A DNA stretch of 64,000 bases. Origin: Phymorhynchus buccinoides. Its lineage: Eukaryota > Mollusca > Gastropoda > Neogastropoda > Raphitomidae. A program made the position numbers and the translations under genes. The notes under the pieces were generated by a model. That model was not told where the DNA came from. It saw only the letters and a program-made list of their open reading frames with translations, and did no database searches. Where the stretch lies: assembly GCA_017654935.2 (NCBI GenBank), contig CM065710.1, positions 24,540,591 through 24,604,590 of the forward strand. Reading direction: 5' to 3'. Positions 1-23,570 of this stretch are shown piece after piece; position 1 is the first letter of the stretch, and each line of letters starts with the position of its first letter.

Positions 1-504
<504 letters not shown>

Positions 505-815
505 CGTACAAATAGTTACCCCACCTTCAAGACGTTCTGCGCTTATAACTTCCTCTAATCTGTCGCTCTCTTTGACTCTGCCTTTTCCCTTTGCTTTACA
601 GTCATCTACTGTCTTTCTGCTCTAACTCTTACTCGTTCACTCTCCTGCTTTTGCTCTACAAACTCTTACAAAGATTTCCTCCAGCCGAACTTGTCGGACA
701 ATCTGTGCCTAATTATCTTCTTCCTTTTTTTAGTTAGGCGCATAACGGCAGCATGGCACATCTGCGCTCTACTCGACTGACAGGAAACTGTCTGAGCGAT
801 GGACGAAGAAGTATA
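505..815 (+). mobile_element. SINE-like repeat, family B
   Basis: This is an interspersed repeat of about 310 bp. It holds a 'CCCCACCTTC..TTCTGCGCTTATAACTTC' region, a 'GGCGCATAACGGCAGCATG' block and a GAAGAAG-type 3' end. Related copies lie at 14315-14525 (plus) and 45214-45525 (minus). The 5' half is shared with family A (40493-40820), so the families share a head and differ in the body. No coding capacity is seen. Confidence 0.75.
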
Positions 816-897
816 CTTAAAACATCCCCAAACTGGTTAGTTATTGTTTAACGTCCCCCCCCGTTCCGATGAACCATATGGGACAACCCCAAACTGG

Positions 898-1080
898 TAC
901 AGTGAAACCTCTCTTATAAGACCTCCCATTATAAGACTCCCTCCCACATAAGACCTGCTTTTCTGAGACATTGCCCTTCTTTCTAAGTATTAAAATAACA
1001 TCCCTTATAAGACCCCTCCCTTATAAGACCTCATTTTGGATGATTTTTGAAGGTCTTATACGGTAGGCCGTTCCACTGTA
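898..1080. mobile_element. pogo-like MITE (TACAGTGGAACCTCC ends)
   Basis: The element begins TACAGTGAAACCTCTCTTATAA and ends in the inverted complement GTTCCACTGTA. It has internal CTTATAAGACC repeats and likely TA target duplications. Other copies lie at 7840-8151, 9488-9701, 28351-28501, 49125-49308 and 59035-59214. The CAGTGGAACCTC terminus resembles pogo/Tigger-type inverted repeats, which is family knowledge rather than a search result. Confidence 0.8.
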
Positions 1081-2633
1081 CAGTTCACTATATTCATCAA
1101 ACTACCAGCAGAGCCACAGCAGCCGGCTTCCTGTATTAAAGATAACTTTCTGTTCATTATTTTATTCTTCCCTTCCTCCCCGTATGCTGATGCTTTCTTA
1201 TTATAAGTTGGCCTCACCCTGTGGTGGCCTAGCTGTCAAATGAATTTGACTACTGAATTCCACAGTTTTAGGGAGACCTGCATCATGATATGCTTCTAGT
1301 TGAGCCGTTCGTAAGCTCTTTCAAGTATGATAGCTGCAGCCAACATAGCCTTGCAGTGTGAAAGGAGAAGAAGTGGTTATTTTGGTCTGGTTTCAGTATG
1401 TTGTTGTTGTTGTTGTCCTACCCTGGCTAAAAGACTCCAGGGATCGTCCCAACAGCCGAAGCACTTGAACACTATGGTACAAATGCACCAGCTAGGGATG
1501 AGAACATTACGTGAATGGCACCATAACTTGAGAGTGCTCAATCTTGGTGAAAGATCAAGCTCTCTTATTCAAGCACCGTTCAGAGATTATACATTACGAC
1601 CTAATTAAGCTAAATGGATAAATGATCACATAGCACACACTACTTAGTCTGTATGGTAGCTCTTCTATTTTGGAATCTCTGCCAAAATCAGGCTTTGTGC
1701 TCTCTTCAGCCATTAAAATGAAATGGGCTCCCGATAAATGATGGACAAATTGCATTGGATCTATTCTTTGCAATTAGGCAGATCATAGTTAAGCAGCTGC
1801 TATAGACATTTTTGTACAGCAGCTACTTAATCTTGGTCAGAGATCACTCTCTCTATATATCGGTCTAAGTGCTAACTACTATCACGAAATGAAGACATAA
1901 ATCGTATCATATGGACACTAATGCAGGACAGCAAACTATTTAGCTGAGTCCAAAAAAACAAAAAAACAAAAGAGCCGAGAAAAGCACTTTATAATTAGCG
2001 AGTGGACGACTTTTGCAATAAGTCCATCACCATCTATTCATATTTTTTAGATTGTTTTTTTCAATGCACATTGGGGACACAGTAACTTTAAGAAGCTCCA
2101 ACGTAGAAACATTGAACGTAAGGAAAATAAAAATAGAAACAAACAATGCAAGAAATAAACAGGCACAAACAATCAGATTCTCCCATTGTTCCGCAGGAAT
2201 CGGAGGCGGGGGACAAACAATCATTGACGACGATAACTGTTCTTCTACTTTTACCCCGTCAGACACAGACACAGTCTGAATGGGTTAAAGTTTTCGGGTC
2301 TGTGTGTCCGCGTGTCTGTGTATCAATTTTCTCAAAAACTACAAGATGGACTTACATTTTGTCTGCTCTTCTATTGCTTGACTATGCTGTTTGCATACCC
2401 CTGTAAGTTCGTGTAATATCACTGTGAAGTGAACACACGTAAAATATTAATTCATGCCACGGCCTTTAAGAAGGGTACATGCATAAATCCATCTCCCCCC
2501 CCCCCCCCCATGTCCCATGTCTCTAATCTACATTAACAAACTGATATTACAGAAAACACAAACAAACATAAATCAATAAACTCCATAACCTGTTCTGTCT
2601 TTCACATGCTCTTCACACTGATATCATACTTAC
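1081..2633. other. Gene-poor stretch with one possible membrane-segment exon
   Basis: No convincing gene is seen. Positions 1415-1550 carry a short dispersed repeat ('CCCTGGCTAAAAGACTCCAG') that recurs at 20765-20865 and, inverted, near 32410-32495. On the minus strand at about 2252-2030 an open frame contains proline-rich VCPPPPIPAEQW followed by a strongly hydrophobic LIVCACLFLALFVSIFIFL. It could be a downstream transmembrane exon of the coiled-coil gene: an acceptor at about 2253 would be in phase, but its pyrimidine tract is poor. A poly-C tract lies near 2494-2509. Confidence 0.35.
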
Positions 2634-3551
2634 GTTGGCTTTGCAAGGAGTCTGTGACTTTTTCCACTTCCCCAAGCTTACTGGTCAGTTTCTCTCCTTC
2701 TTCTTGAACGTCTTCGATGTCGGTCGCCAGCCCTTCTGCAATGCCAGTTAGATTGTTCAAGGTTTCTGTTACATGTTTGGAGTTGTTGAAGACTTCTTCT
2801 CGAGTGCCCTCCAGACTGTCTTCGAGGAGATCGACTCTCCCTTGAAAGCTCTGTATATCTCTGGTCAGGTTGGCTATCTTGGTGGAGGCTGACCGATCCA
2901 GTGTTTGAAGGTCAGCGCTGACTCCACCGACCTTGGAAGCCAGGGCGGTCAAGTCTTCTGCCGTGGTGGTCAACTCATACAGCACGGTGTCGTTCAGTTC
3001 CCTCAGGGTGAGCTGGTTCTCATCCACGATGATGGTCACTGCGTCCAGTTTGTCGTTGGTCTTCTCCAGGTCTTGTCGAAGAGCTGAGGTGGTGTTGCCC
3101 AGCAGAACTGAGAGGTCGCCCACGGAGGTCTCCAAGAGCTGCATTGCGAATCTGCTGTCCGTGAACTCACCGGTAAGGGTTTTCACTTGACTCTCAACGC
3201 CCTCCACTCTGGAAGTGGTATTCACGGACTCCTTGGTTAGATTGTCTACGATGCCCAGCACGGTCTCAAGGGTTGGTTCTACCTGGTTCAGTCGTGCGTT
3301 ATGGTCCTCCTGCACAGAGGCGAGTTCTTCGAGCTCGGTTTCTGATTCTGTTACCCTGGACTGGAGGTCAGACTGGGTCTTCTTCACAGCGGTCAGACTG
3401 GTCTGCAGAGACTGGACTTGGTTCAGGAGCTCGTCCCTGTCTCCCTCTAGCTGTTTGATGCTCTGGGTGGCCTTGTACACCTCTCTGATCAGAAACATCA
3501 GCGTGCCACTGTCACTGCCCACGGCTTCCGAGCCTTGGCCACCATCGCTGT
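2634..3551 (-). CDS. Exon 2, long coiled-coil exon
   Basis: This 918-nt exon is open throughout. It is bounded by a TTTGTCCACAG acceptor and a GTAAGTATG donor. It encodes an uninterrupted, leucine-heptad, Glu/Asp/Thr-rich coiled coil with multiple N-glycosylation sequons. The codon third positions are C/G-rich, unlike the AT-rich flanks, which supports real coding. Confidence 0.85.
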
Positions 3552-4372
3552 CTGTGGACAAACGGTATTTCATATATATTAGACTCAAGAATCTTGTGCT
3601 CACTTGGAAAACCAACTACAAATACTGTAACCAAATCTTCTCAGGCCACACCAGAAAGAGAGTCTATACGACCCGAGACGTCTGTGTTTCCCTCTCCCAG
3701 ATACATTTCCTTAGTCACCTTGTTCATTTTCTTAAAGACCCACCACGTTACGTGTCAAAATCATGGTTTTTACGTGTTTTCCCTCTTATAGCTAGTAAGA
3801 AATCTTAAAAAAATCTTCCAAGCATAAGAGGGAATGTGATACGTGACGTGGGGGCGGGGTCTTTAATAATATTTCATTAGCTCTGCTGAGGATCGAGGAG
3901 GTTATGTTTAAACTTCGTCTTTCTGCTTGTTGTTGGTATTTTTCCTGAGCAAGTTTTCTGTGAAACTTACGAATGAATTTGAAAACATGAAATACGGCGC
4001 ATGTTCCGTCTTATTGCTTAGTGGGAGGTTCCCTCCCCGCTTTAAAGTTAAAAAGTACTGATTAACACAAAACAGTGCAATTTGACAAAATGTGTTTTTC
4101 TGTTCTTTTGTCATGCATTAGGCCTACTTAATGAAGTTTGTCCACAGCCTCAAAGTCCTAGACAATCTTACACCGAAATGTTTCTTTGAAACATAATTTC
4201 AACACAGGTATTTTCAAACAGCATAAATTCATGCAACATTTCCTGATCTGATGTGAGCAGGCCTACTTACATTCACTTGTTTGATCTTCAAAGCCATCCC
4301 CAATGCCATCTCTCTCTCTCCCCCCCCCCCCCCCCCCCCCTCTCTCTCTCTCTCCCGATCTCTCTCTCTCTG

Positions 4373-4458
<86 letters not shown>

Positions 4459-4635
4459 TTAATATCTTGTGTTATGGATTTCCCCCTTTTTTTTGTTTGA
4501 TTTAACAATTTCCCCTTCCCACTGTTCCCTTTGACATGGGCAGATGGCCCGGTTCATTAAAACGATGTTCTTGTTCCTGTTCCTCTCTTTCTCATGACAC
4601 AACGCACACGCACTCTCGACACACGCACGCACACA

Positions 4636-4667
<32 letters not shown>

Positions 4668-4673
4668 CACACG

Positions 4674-4758
<85 letters not shown>

Positions 4759-4916
4759 TATTATTAACTTAAACACAACAACTGTTTTAATGACTATTTT
4801 AAAATGATAAAAAAGAAAGAAATTAACATACTGGAAACAGCAGTAGAATCTGAAGCCACTGCAGCTTTGGACAGCAACCAAGTCACCAGGACCATCCGGA
4901 ATGCTTTCCATGCCAT
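2634..4916 (-). CDS. Secreted coiled-coil protein, 5' part of gene (two exons, 3' end unresolved)
   Basis: Exon 1 (4916-4832) and exon 2 (3551-2634) join in phase to encode about 334 residues. Residues 1-22 form a signal peptide (basic start, hydrophobic VLVTWLL core, AVAS cleavage region). An acidic Ser/Gly linker follows, then roughly 280 residues of heptad-rich coiled coil with no proline-rich breaks. Several Asn-X-Ser/Thr sites (NTTS, NDTV, NLTR, NNSK, NNLT, NTTS) fit an extracellular, glycosylated rod. The gene continues beyond exon 2, because a strong GTAAGTATG donor follows residue ...LQSQ. Intron 1 (3552-4831) holds CT and AC microsatellites. The family is not recognised; secreted or membrane-bound coiled-coil receptors and matrix proteins are possible. 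The signal peptide and phase match are seen in the sequence, and secretion is inferred. Confidence 0.7.
3552..4302. other. Intron 1 of coiled-coil gene, unique sequence
   Basis: This lies between the two exons of the minus-strand coiled-coil gene. I see no exon, RNA gene or recognisable element here. Confidence 0.5.
4303..4757. repeat. (CT)n with poly-C and (AC)n microsatellites in intron 1
   Basis: A 20-bp poly-C tract lies within (CT)n from about 4309 to 4456. A CGCA/ACAC array follows from about 4610 to 4756. Both lie in the intron between signal-peptide and coiled-coil exons. Confidence 0.97.
4832..4916 (-). CDS. Exon 1, signal peptide exon of coiled-coil gene
   Basis: ATG at 4916 opens MAWKAFRMVLVTWLLSKAAV, a typical signal peptide. 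The exon ends after 28 codons plus one base at a GTATGT donor (4831). That phase fits the acceptor of the 3551 exon, where the joined codon becomes Asn. The ATG lies about 20 nt downstream of a long (TC)n tract on this strand. Confidence 0.65.
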
Positions 4917-4936
4917 TTTCAATGTTCTTCAATCAC

Positions 4937-5371
<435 letters not shown>

Positions 5372-5994
5372 AACGAACGAATGTTTAGTTATAAAGGGTA
5401 ATAGAATAATTATGCAATTACTTTTTTTGTTTGTTCATTAGGTTTATAAAGCACACACTGTTGTCCGGATGTGCATACAGGGGGACATGCTGTTTAGGTC
5501 TGCAATCACGAGACGAGTTTATATGTCCTTCTGGTCAAGAGGACGTTAAATGGATTGTTGATCATTCAGTTTATAGTTAAGAATGTTCCATGATGTGTCC
5601 TTCGGGTCAAGAGGGCGTTAAATTTCAAATTTCGCTTCCGGATTGCTGATGAGCTTATGTCTTATATAAACTGCTTATTGCTTATCTCTGACATAGGCAA
5701 ATATAAGCCTCTATAATTATACCCTCTATAAGCATCTGCTTGGACACCGCCTGCTGCCATCGCCATACAGAACTTGCGGATTTCGGATTTAATGTGCACA
5801 GGCACTTAGACCCAATACCAATAATTATTTTCTAGACCAGCATTACCCAGTGAGATCCAGACATAAAGCTCTCAACAACAACAACACACATACCCACCGT
5901 TGGGGTGTGGTAGCGTGGGTGAGAGGGGGTGGTATGTAAATTAAGTCAAAAGAGGTGTAGTCCCAATGCAAACAAATCCTGGCAGCTGAGGTAA
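5372..5994. other. Intergenic, no gene seen
   Basis: Short A/T-rich sequence includes a duplicated 'GTGTCCTTCGGGTCAAGAGG' type motif near 5520 and 5600. No supported exon or RNA is present. Confidence 0.45.
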
Positions 5995-6580
5995 GGGTTA
6001 AAGGGCCACCCTGACGGATGAGTTTTTGTAAGAAACACGTCCACATCACCAGGAAAACACCCTTCACAGAGATTGCAACACTCACTTTGCTCTGGTTTCC
6101 TAGAAATCAAACCGTCAAATCGGAGATTCCTCCTTGGCGGAGGTGCTGGGAGTAAAATTCTTTCACCCCGGCAAAGAGAAGGCGTGTGCCGTCTCTTTTC
6201 TAATGGCCGCCTGCGTTTAGACCAAATCGTTTGCACGAAATTTTTTGCAATACAAGCCTTTTTCTTTTTCTTTTTAAAATGTTATACAGTTTATCTAAAA
6301 GAGATTCGCTCACAACAAAGGAAACAGCTCCAATTTTTGTTTCACTGCACTACCAAAAAAAGAAAGAAAACGCTTCAACCACAATGAATGATCTTCACTC
6401 ACCCCATCCAAATGGCTACTCTCTCCGGCATCTCCGCCAAGGAGGAATCGCCGTTTTGACGGTTTAATCTATAGGAAACCAGAGCAAAGTGAGTGTTGCG
6501 ATCTCTGTAAAGGGTGTTTTCCTGGTGATCTCGACGTGTTTCTTGCAAACTCTCATCCGTCAGGGTGCACCTTCATTTAT
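5995..6580. repeat. Foldback element with ~145-bp inverted arms
   Basis: The arm at about 6006-6150 (starting CACCCTGACGGATGAG) is repeated as its reverse complement at about 6425-6570 (ending CATCCGTCAGGGTG). The loop is about 275 bp. The arms carry a few substitutions. This is probably a foldback-type non-autonomous DNA element; no transposase is seen. Confidence 0.75.
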
Positions 6581-6602
6581 GGTCAAGATTAGGAATGAAT
6601 GA

Positions 6603-6805
6603 AAAATGGTGTTTTACGTCCTCTCGGTCATAGACACATATGGGACATTTGTAAATACAAAGATGGTAGGAACAATACTGGAGGCAATGCCCAGAGGCAG
6701 TGCAACACCAGTACAGTCCCGATTTTTTTCAACAATACAGATTATGTGTAGCAGTAACCACGCCTCGGTTAAACCTCATCGGCTATGGTCAAGATTAGGA
6801 TGAAG
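6603..6805 (+). repeat. Interspersed repeat (AATACTGGAGGCAATGCC family)
   Basis: This repeat of about 190 bp contains 'ACATATGGGACATTTGTAAA', 'AATACTGGAGGCAATGCCC' and 'ACCACGCCTCGGTTAAACC'. Other copies lie at 48695-48890 (minus) and 55985-56185 (plus). No coding potential or clear terminal repeats were identified, so the class is unknown. Confidence 0.75.
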
Positions 6806-7204
6806 TAAAGCCAGGGTGAACAGTGACGTCAGAGTCAGTTGCTTGTTTTGGGGTGTTTGTTTTTAGGTGGCCATGCGCATATAGCCCCTCAGGGTAGTTG
6901 GGGTATCTATGCGAACTGGAAGCAAGAAAGAAAGAAAGGAGGAATGACTAGAAGGAGGAGAAGCAAGATCAACTTACAGTAGTCACTTGATAGTCCTCGA
7001 TCTGTATGACTTGAGGCTGGGGGTGAAGGGATGATTATATATAAGGCACGTAACTCCTCAACAGAGTGTGGTGAGCTAAGCGGGCTTCCCATCTGATAAC
7101 TCGCTAATGTACGTGTCCATTATAAAGACCATCTTAATGACCATGTTATTCATTTCTTAGTGGTGTCGATTTTTATTTTGAAAAAAACAGCCTCGAAACA
7201 AAAG

Positions 7205-7330
7205 CTGGGGTCCGTTTCACAAGGGCTAACGTTACGTTGCGCTCGCTCAAATCGGCAAAAACGGTCTAAGAAACACCCTTCGTTTGCCGATTGTTCGCGT
7301 GGCGTTTTGTTCTTGCCAAACACCGAGCTG
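7205..7330 (+). repeat. Partial repeat (GTTTCACAAGGGCTAACG family)
   Basis: This matches part of the longer copies at about 52580-52930 and 60060-60380. Shared blocks include CAAATCGGCAAAAACG and AAGAAACACCCTTCGTTTGC. It is a truncated copy. Confidence 0.65.
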
Positions 7331-7839
7331 GTTAATGTTTTTTTCCAGAGCAGTCTGCTCCTAGTGACTGATGTGTCTATGTGTCCATGTGTCTCTGTTA
7401 CCGTGATAACGTTTGAACGGAGGGACCTAGGAGACTCACATTTTGCATGCGGATGGGTATTTAGGATATCTAGGCCAAGTTCGAAAATGAAGGTCATTGA
7501 TCAATTGTCAAGGTCACTGGAGCCGAAAATGCTGCCCGCGCGAGATCCTCGCTGGCCGCGCAGGAGTACTGTAAAGTGCAGATGTAGACTGTTTGATCGG
7601 ACTTTAGTTTCAGGGGTCTGCTTGTCTGCTTGTTCCTGCATAAACCCGAAAGTGCTGCCGTGCGGCTGGTTGATCCAGCGTTTTCACGCCCTGGCTGCAA
7701 ATTGCCTTTCAATTGTCATTAGTTAATCTGATAGGGAAATGGATTGAATCCTATGTTGTTTAAGTAGGCCTACCTGGTTTTGCTCACATCGCCTCTGAAT
7801 CCCCCCCCCCCCTCCCCTCCTTTTTGTTGTCGTTGTTGG

Positions 7840-8151
7840 TACAGTGGAACCTCAAGACCTTCAAAAATCATCCAAACCGAGGTATTGGATGGAAGTTCAG
7901 TTTAACGTCGCGTATCGGCTTTCGCCATGTACGACGGGCTGAACAAACCAACCAAAATGTATGTTCCTGAATCACTGTCTTAGCCAAAAGGCCGACAAGC
8001 GATCAGAATTCATAAGGTATTATAAGGGAGGGGTTTTATATGGGAGGTAATTTCAATACTTGCAAAGAAGGGCATGTCTTATAGATGTAGGTCTTTTATA
8101 GGAGGGAGTCTTATAAAATGGGAGGTCTTATTTAAGCGAGGTTCCACTGTA
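7840..8151. mobile_element. pogo-like MITE carrying an inserted U2-SINE
   Basis: The element has TACAGTGGAACCTC and GAGGTTCCACTGTA ends. It is interrupted at 7887-8014 by the U2-headed SINE, which is flanked by AGGTATT on both sides (7880-7886 and 8015-8021). The MITE is therefore older than the SINE insertion. Confidence 0.8.
7887..8014 (-). mobile_element. U2 snRNA-headed SINE copy 1
   Basis: Read on the minus strand, the head is close to ATCGCTTCTCGGCCTTTTGG then CTAAGA, with one mismatch here. That is the conserved 5' end of U2 snRNA. A unique body follows with GGCGAAAGCCGATACGCGAC and TTAAACTGAACTTCCATCC. It is flanked by a 7-bp direct duplication. Copies 2 and 3 are at 17781-17929 and 63789-63929. 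Confidence 0.8.
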
Positions 8152-8362
8152 TTCTCAGTTGTAAAGGAACGGGGGTTTCTATGCAATTGGATTGAGGTCT
8201 GTCTGTGCATTTCTCGGTCTGTCTGCATCTTTCTGAGTCTCTCCGCTGTGTCTGTCTGTCTGTCTGTCTGCTATCTTTCTGTCTATCTTTGTTTGCCCGT
8301 CTGTCTAATGTCTTCCCCCTCTCTCACACACTCTCTCTCTGTTTTGGGTTTTTGTTTCGGCC

Positions 8363-8541
<179 letters not shown>

Positions 8542-8805
8542 TAGACCTACATTTTTTACCTTGCAACCGTTTCCATTTCCCTTGCATTATACCATTTAGG
8601 TTTTTTTCTTGTTACATTCACTGAAAAATAAATAGGATCTAGCAACAAACAGAAACGTGTAAGTGTGTTCATTTAGATGGATTCTTTTCAAAACATTTAT
8701 TGGCAGGAGAGAAGAAGAAGAAGATAGTATTTGGGTATATTTTGGTATATTTTGATATGTTCCGGCGAAAAGTAGTAGGCCTTACCTTTGAGAAGAGTTT
8801 ACATC

Positions 8806-20605
<11,800 letters not shown>

Positions 20606-20945
20606 AGAGGTTGAAGGTCAGTGTCTTGCACGCTTCAGCGATCAACAGTGAATCTGGGTGGTCTCGGAGATTGAGCTTGCTTCGACGAATGTTGATGGAA
20701 GATCAGTGTTTTGAACCTTCAGCGATGAACGATGAATCGTCATGTGCTTGCTTCGGCGCATGTCGATGTACCCTGGCTTAAAGACTCCAGGGATCATCCC
20801 AACAGCCAAAGCACTTGAACACTATGGTACAAATGCGCCAGCTAGGGATGAGAACATTACGTGTGTGACCGTTTTTGATTGAGTGTTGAACCTTCAGCGA
20901 TCGAAGGTGAATCTTTGTATGTTTAGGTCTCGGAGACTTAGGCCG
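20606..20945. other. 3' flank / possible 3' UTR of zinc-finger gene
   Basis: Contains degenerate echoes of exon 6 tail sequence ('TTTTGAACCTTCAACAATG' vs 'TTTTGAACCTTCAGCGATG' near 20710 and 20885), suggesting local tandem duplication of the 3' end. It also holds the dispersed 'CCCTGGCTTAAAGACTCCAG' repeat at 20765-20865. No canonical AATAAA stands out. Confidence 0.5.
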
Positions 20946-21202
20946 TGTACACACTATGCGGAGATTCCGTGCGGAAAACCCGTGCGGAAAACCTGTGCGC
21001 AATATGTAAAAGAAAGAAGGGTAAAGATTTACGGATTAGGGGGAAATACGGACACGTGCAGCAAATCTTTTCCCTTCTTTCTTTTACTTTATTCACGGGT
21101 TACCGCACGGAATCTCCACATGTATGTGTACGTGCCCTAATACGTGGTCGGACTTTACATGGTGACAGTCCTGAGATGACCATTGCTGTTGACAGGACTT
21201 TA
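20940..21202. repeat. Duplicated block, copy 1 (GTCGGACTTTACATGGTGAC)
   Basis: Nearly the same sequence recurs at about 23320-23566, including CAGCAAATCTTTTCCCTTCT and AATACGTGGTCGGACTTTAC. The block starts with inverted arms (TGCGGAGATTCCGTGCGG / CCGCACGGAATCTCCACATG). In copy 1 a TTAA-flanked element has inserted at its right edge. Confidence 0.75.
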
Positions 21203-21718
21203 ACCTTTACCGGACTTCTGGGGTCGCCCACGACCCCTTGACACACAAAACATGTTATATCTCTAAAACTATTTAAGCAATCTTCATGAAATTTCATGAC
21301 TTTGTCAAAAACGTAAATGGCTTTAAGTGTGTTATATTTTATTAATGTGTATAAAATATAAATTACGTAATATGACGCGTAATTTTTGATATACCTGTCC
21401 GGATGACGGGGGTCTCCCACGACCCCTACTTTAAAGAGCACTGCAGTGCATTGAGTAGGGGTCGTGGGAGACCCCCGCCATCCGGACAGGGATAAACACG
21501 TGACTCTTTGACAAGTAGGGGTCGTGGGAGACCCCCGCCATCCGGACAGGGATAAACACATGGTGCCGTTTTGACAAGTAGGGGTCGTGGGAGACCCCCG
21601 CCATCCGGACAGGGATAAACACCTCGGAATTTGCTCTTTGCTGAGTAGGGGGTCGTGGAAGAGCCCTGCCATCGTGTCCGTGTAGTCAAAAGCATGATCC
21701 GGTAAAGGTTAAAGAACT
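21203..21718. mobile_element. piggyBac-like non-autonomous element with internal ~58-bp repeats
   Basis: TTAA followed by CCTTTACCGGA at the left and TCCGGTAAAGG followed by TTAA at the right. Inside are four copies of a GC-rich unit (AGTAGGGGTCGTGGGAGACC, CCGCCATCCGGACAGGGAT). TTAA plus CC-starting ends are piggyBac hallmarks. No transposase. Confidence 0.75.
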
Positions 21719-22084
21719 GACTAATCTGTTTCTAATTCCCCAAATCTGTACAGTTTTACCCTTCTTTCTTCCACTTATTTACGGGTTGAGTTTAAGATTT
21801 CCGCGTGGAATCTGCATGTGTGGTTTCTGTCACCTGTTGTCTTTCTACCTTACTGGTCTATTCTCTCGACTTTTTTCCCAAGAAACCCTCTCAACCGTTT
21901 CCATTTTGCACTACAGTATATGACATACCAGGTTTTTTGTTATTGACTGGCATCTTACCAGGCATGGTAGTGGGGGCAAAGTGGTTTTCAAGGAAAATGG
22001 CTGGGGGTCCAGGGGGCCGAAGAAAATTCAATAAAATTCAATAAATGAGAGTGAAATTTTCACTTTTTCATGCCATTTCAATGC

Positions 22085-22630
22085 ATTTTTTAACCTTCAC
22101 CATGTTTCCTGGGTATTCTAGTACCCAGAGACACATAAAAACTGTTATATCTCAAAAAGTATTTAAGCAATCATGAAATTTCATGAGTTTATCAAAAACG
22201 TTAATGGCTTTATGTGTCTTAAATTTCATTAATGTGTATAAAATACAAATGACGTAATATAATGCGTCATTTGAACATGCTTGTCACTGATTGCGCGGGT
22301 ATCCTACAACCCATACTTTAAAGAGCAGAAATATGCCACTGCAGTGCATTGAGTATGGGTAGTGGGAGACCCGCACCATCTGGATAAGGATAAACACATG
22401 GTGACTCTTTGACGAGTATGGGTACTGGAGAACCCGCATCATCTGGAATAGGGATAAACACATGGTGACTCTTTGACGAGTATGGGTACTGGAGAACCCG
22501 CATCATCTGGAATAGGGATAAACACTGTTAAAATGCATGTCCCTTTCCTTTTTAATGAGTATGGGTAGTGAACAACCCGCCCCATCGTGACTGTGTAGTT
22601 GAACAGGGGATCCGGTGAAGGTTACGCCCA
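22085..22630. mobile_element. Related piggyBac-like element, diverged
   Basis: Ends TTAACCTTCACCATG and GGATCCGGTGAAGGTTA. It shares 'CTGTTATATCTCAAAAAGTA' and 'ATTTCATTAATGTGTATAAA' with 21203-21718. Internal repeats: GAGTATGGGTACTGGAGAAC, three copies. Confidence 0.7.
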
Positions 22631-23310
22631 ATTTTGTTTCAAACTTTCGCGGATGGTTTCCGCCCAGTTCGTGAAATAGCCAATTTATAACTTGCAATTG
22701 AGAAAAGCAATATGAATGAAAAATAGTTTTTGTTCATTAGCACACATAGATCAAGAATTGGTTCAAACGAATGAGAAATCTTATCTGTAGATGAGTTAAA
22801 ATTATTCTATTCAGACTTAATTTGATAAAACGTTTCATTCAACATGTGGCTCAGGCATGCCCCTGCAGCTTAGGGGGGGGGGGGGGGGGGGGGGGAGGAT
22901 AGGGGTGCAAATAAAATGTAGAAAAGTGTGATACCATTGAATCAATCTTAATCAATACCTGTGTGAATGGGGATTCAAAAATGTGATATACATTGTCCAT
23001 TTCAAAAATTGGGCAAAGCATTTTGCCCATTTCATGAAATAGGCAATTTCACGGATTGGGCGTAACACATATATATATATTTGCCTATATGGCCTTTTTC
23101 TGTGTATTTTAGGTTACTGAAATATGTTTGTTATCCTTTTGTAACTGCGTCTGACAAGTAAAGCGGAAGGGCTGACCTTTCCAGCACCGCATAGACTTAT
23201 TGGCTGTAGTTTACAGTGATGGAGGTGTCAAATTGTTAATGTTCTGTGTTTTTTTCTGTCGTGTTTTCAGGTTGTTGAACATTGGCTAGAACTCAGATAC
23301 GTTGATGTTT
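22631..23310. other. Intergenic with poly-G tract
   Basis: A run of about 22 G at 22873-22895. Inverted pieces related to 'TTTGCGGATGGTTTCCGCCC / GGCAATTTCACGGATTGGGC' may be ends of another element. No gene is seen. Confidence 0.4.
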
Positions 23311-23319
23311 GTGTTTTGT

Positions 23320-23570
23320 AAGGCCTCGTACACAGTTCATGCGGAAATCCCACGCGCAATCCGTAAATAAGTGGAAGAAAGAAGGGTAAAAATGTATGGA
23401 TTAGGGGAAATTCGGACACGTGCAGCAAATCTTTTCCCTTCTTTCTTTTATTCGTTTACGGATTGCGCACGGAATCTCCGCATGTATGTGTACGTACCCT
23501 AATACGTGGTCGGACTTTACATGGTGACAGTCCTGAGATGACCATTGCTGTTGACAGGACTTTAAAGGAC
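23320..23570. repeat. Duplicated block, copy 2
   Basis: Second copy of 20940-21202, without the TTAA element at its edge. It gives the pre-insertion state: ...ACAGGACTTTAAAGGACTGA versus ...ACAGGACTTTAACC in copy 1. Confidence 0.75.

Noticed and set aside
21100..21695. Repetitive minus-strand frame with SGWRGSPTTPTC units
   Set aside because: It arises from the ~58-bp GC-rich repeats inside a non-coding TTAA-flanked element. It is open in more than one frame.
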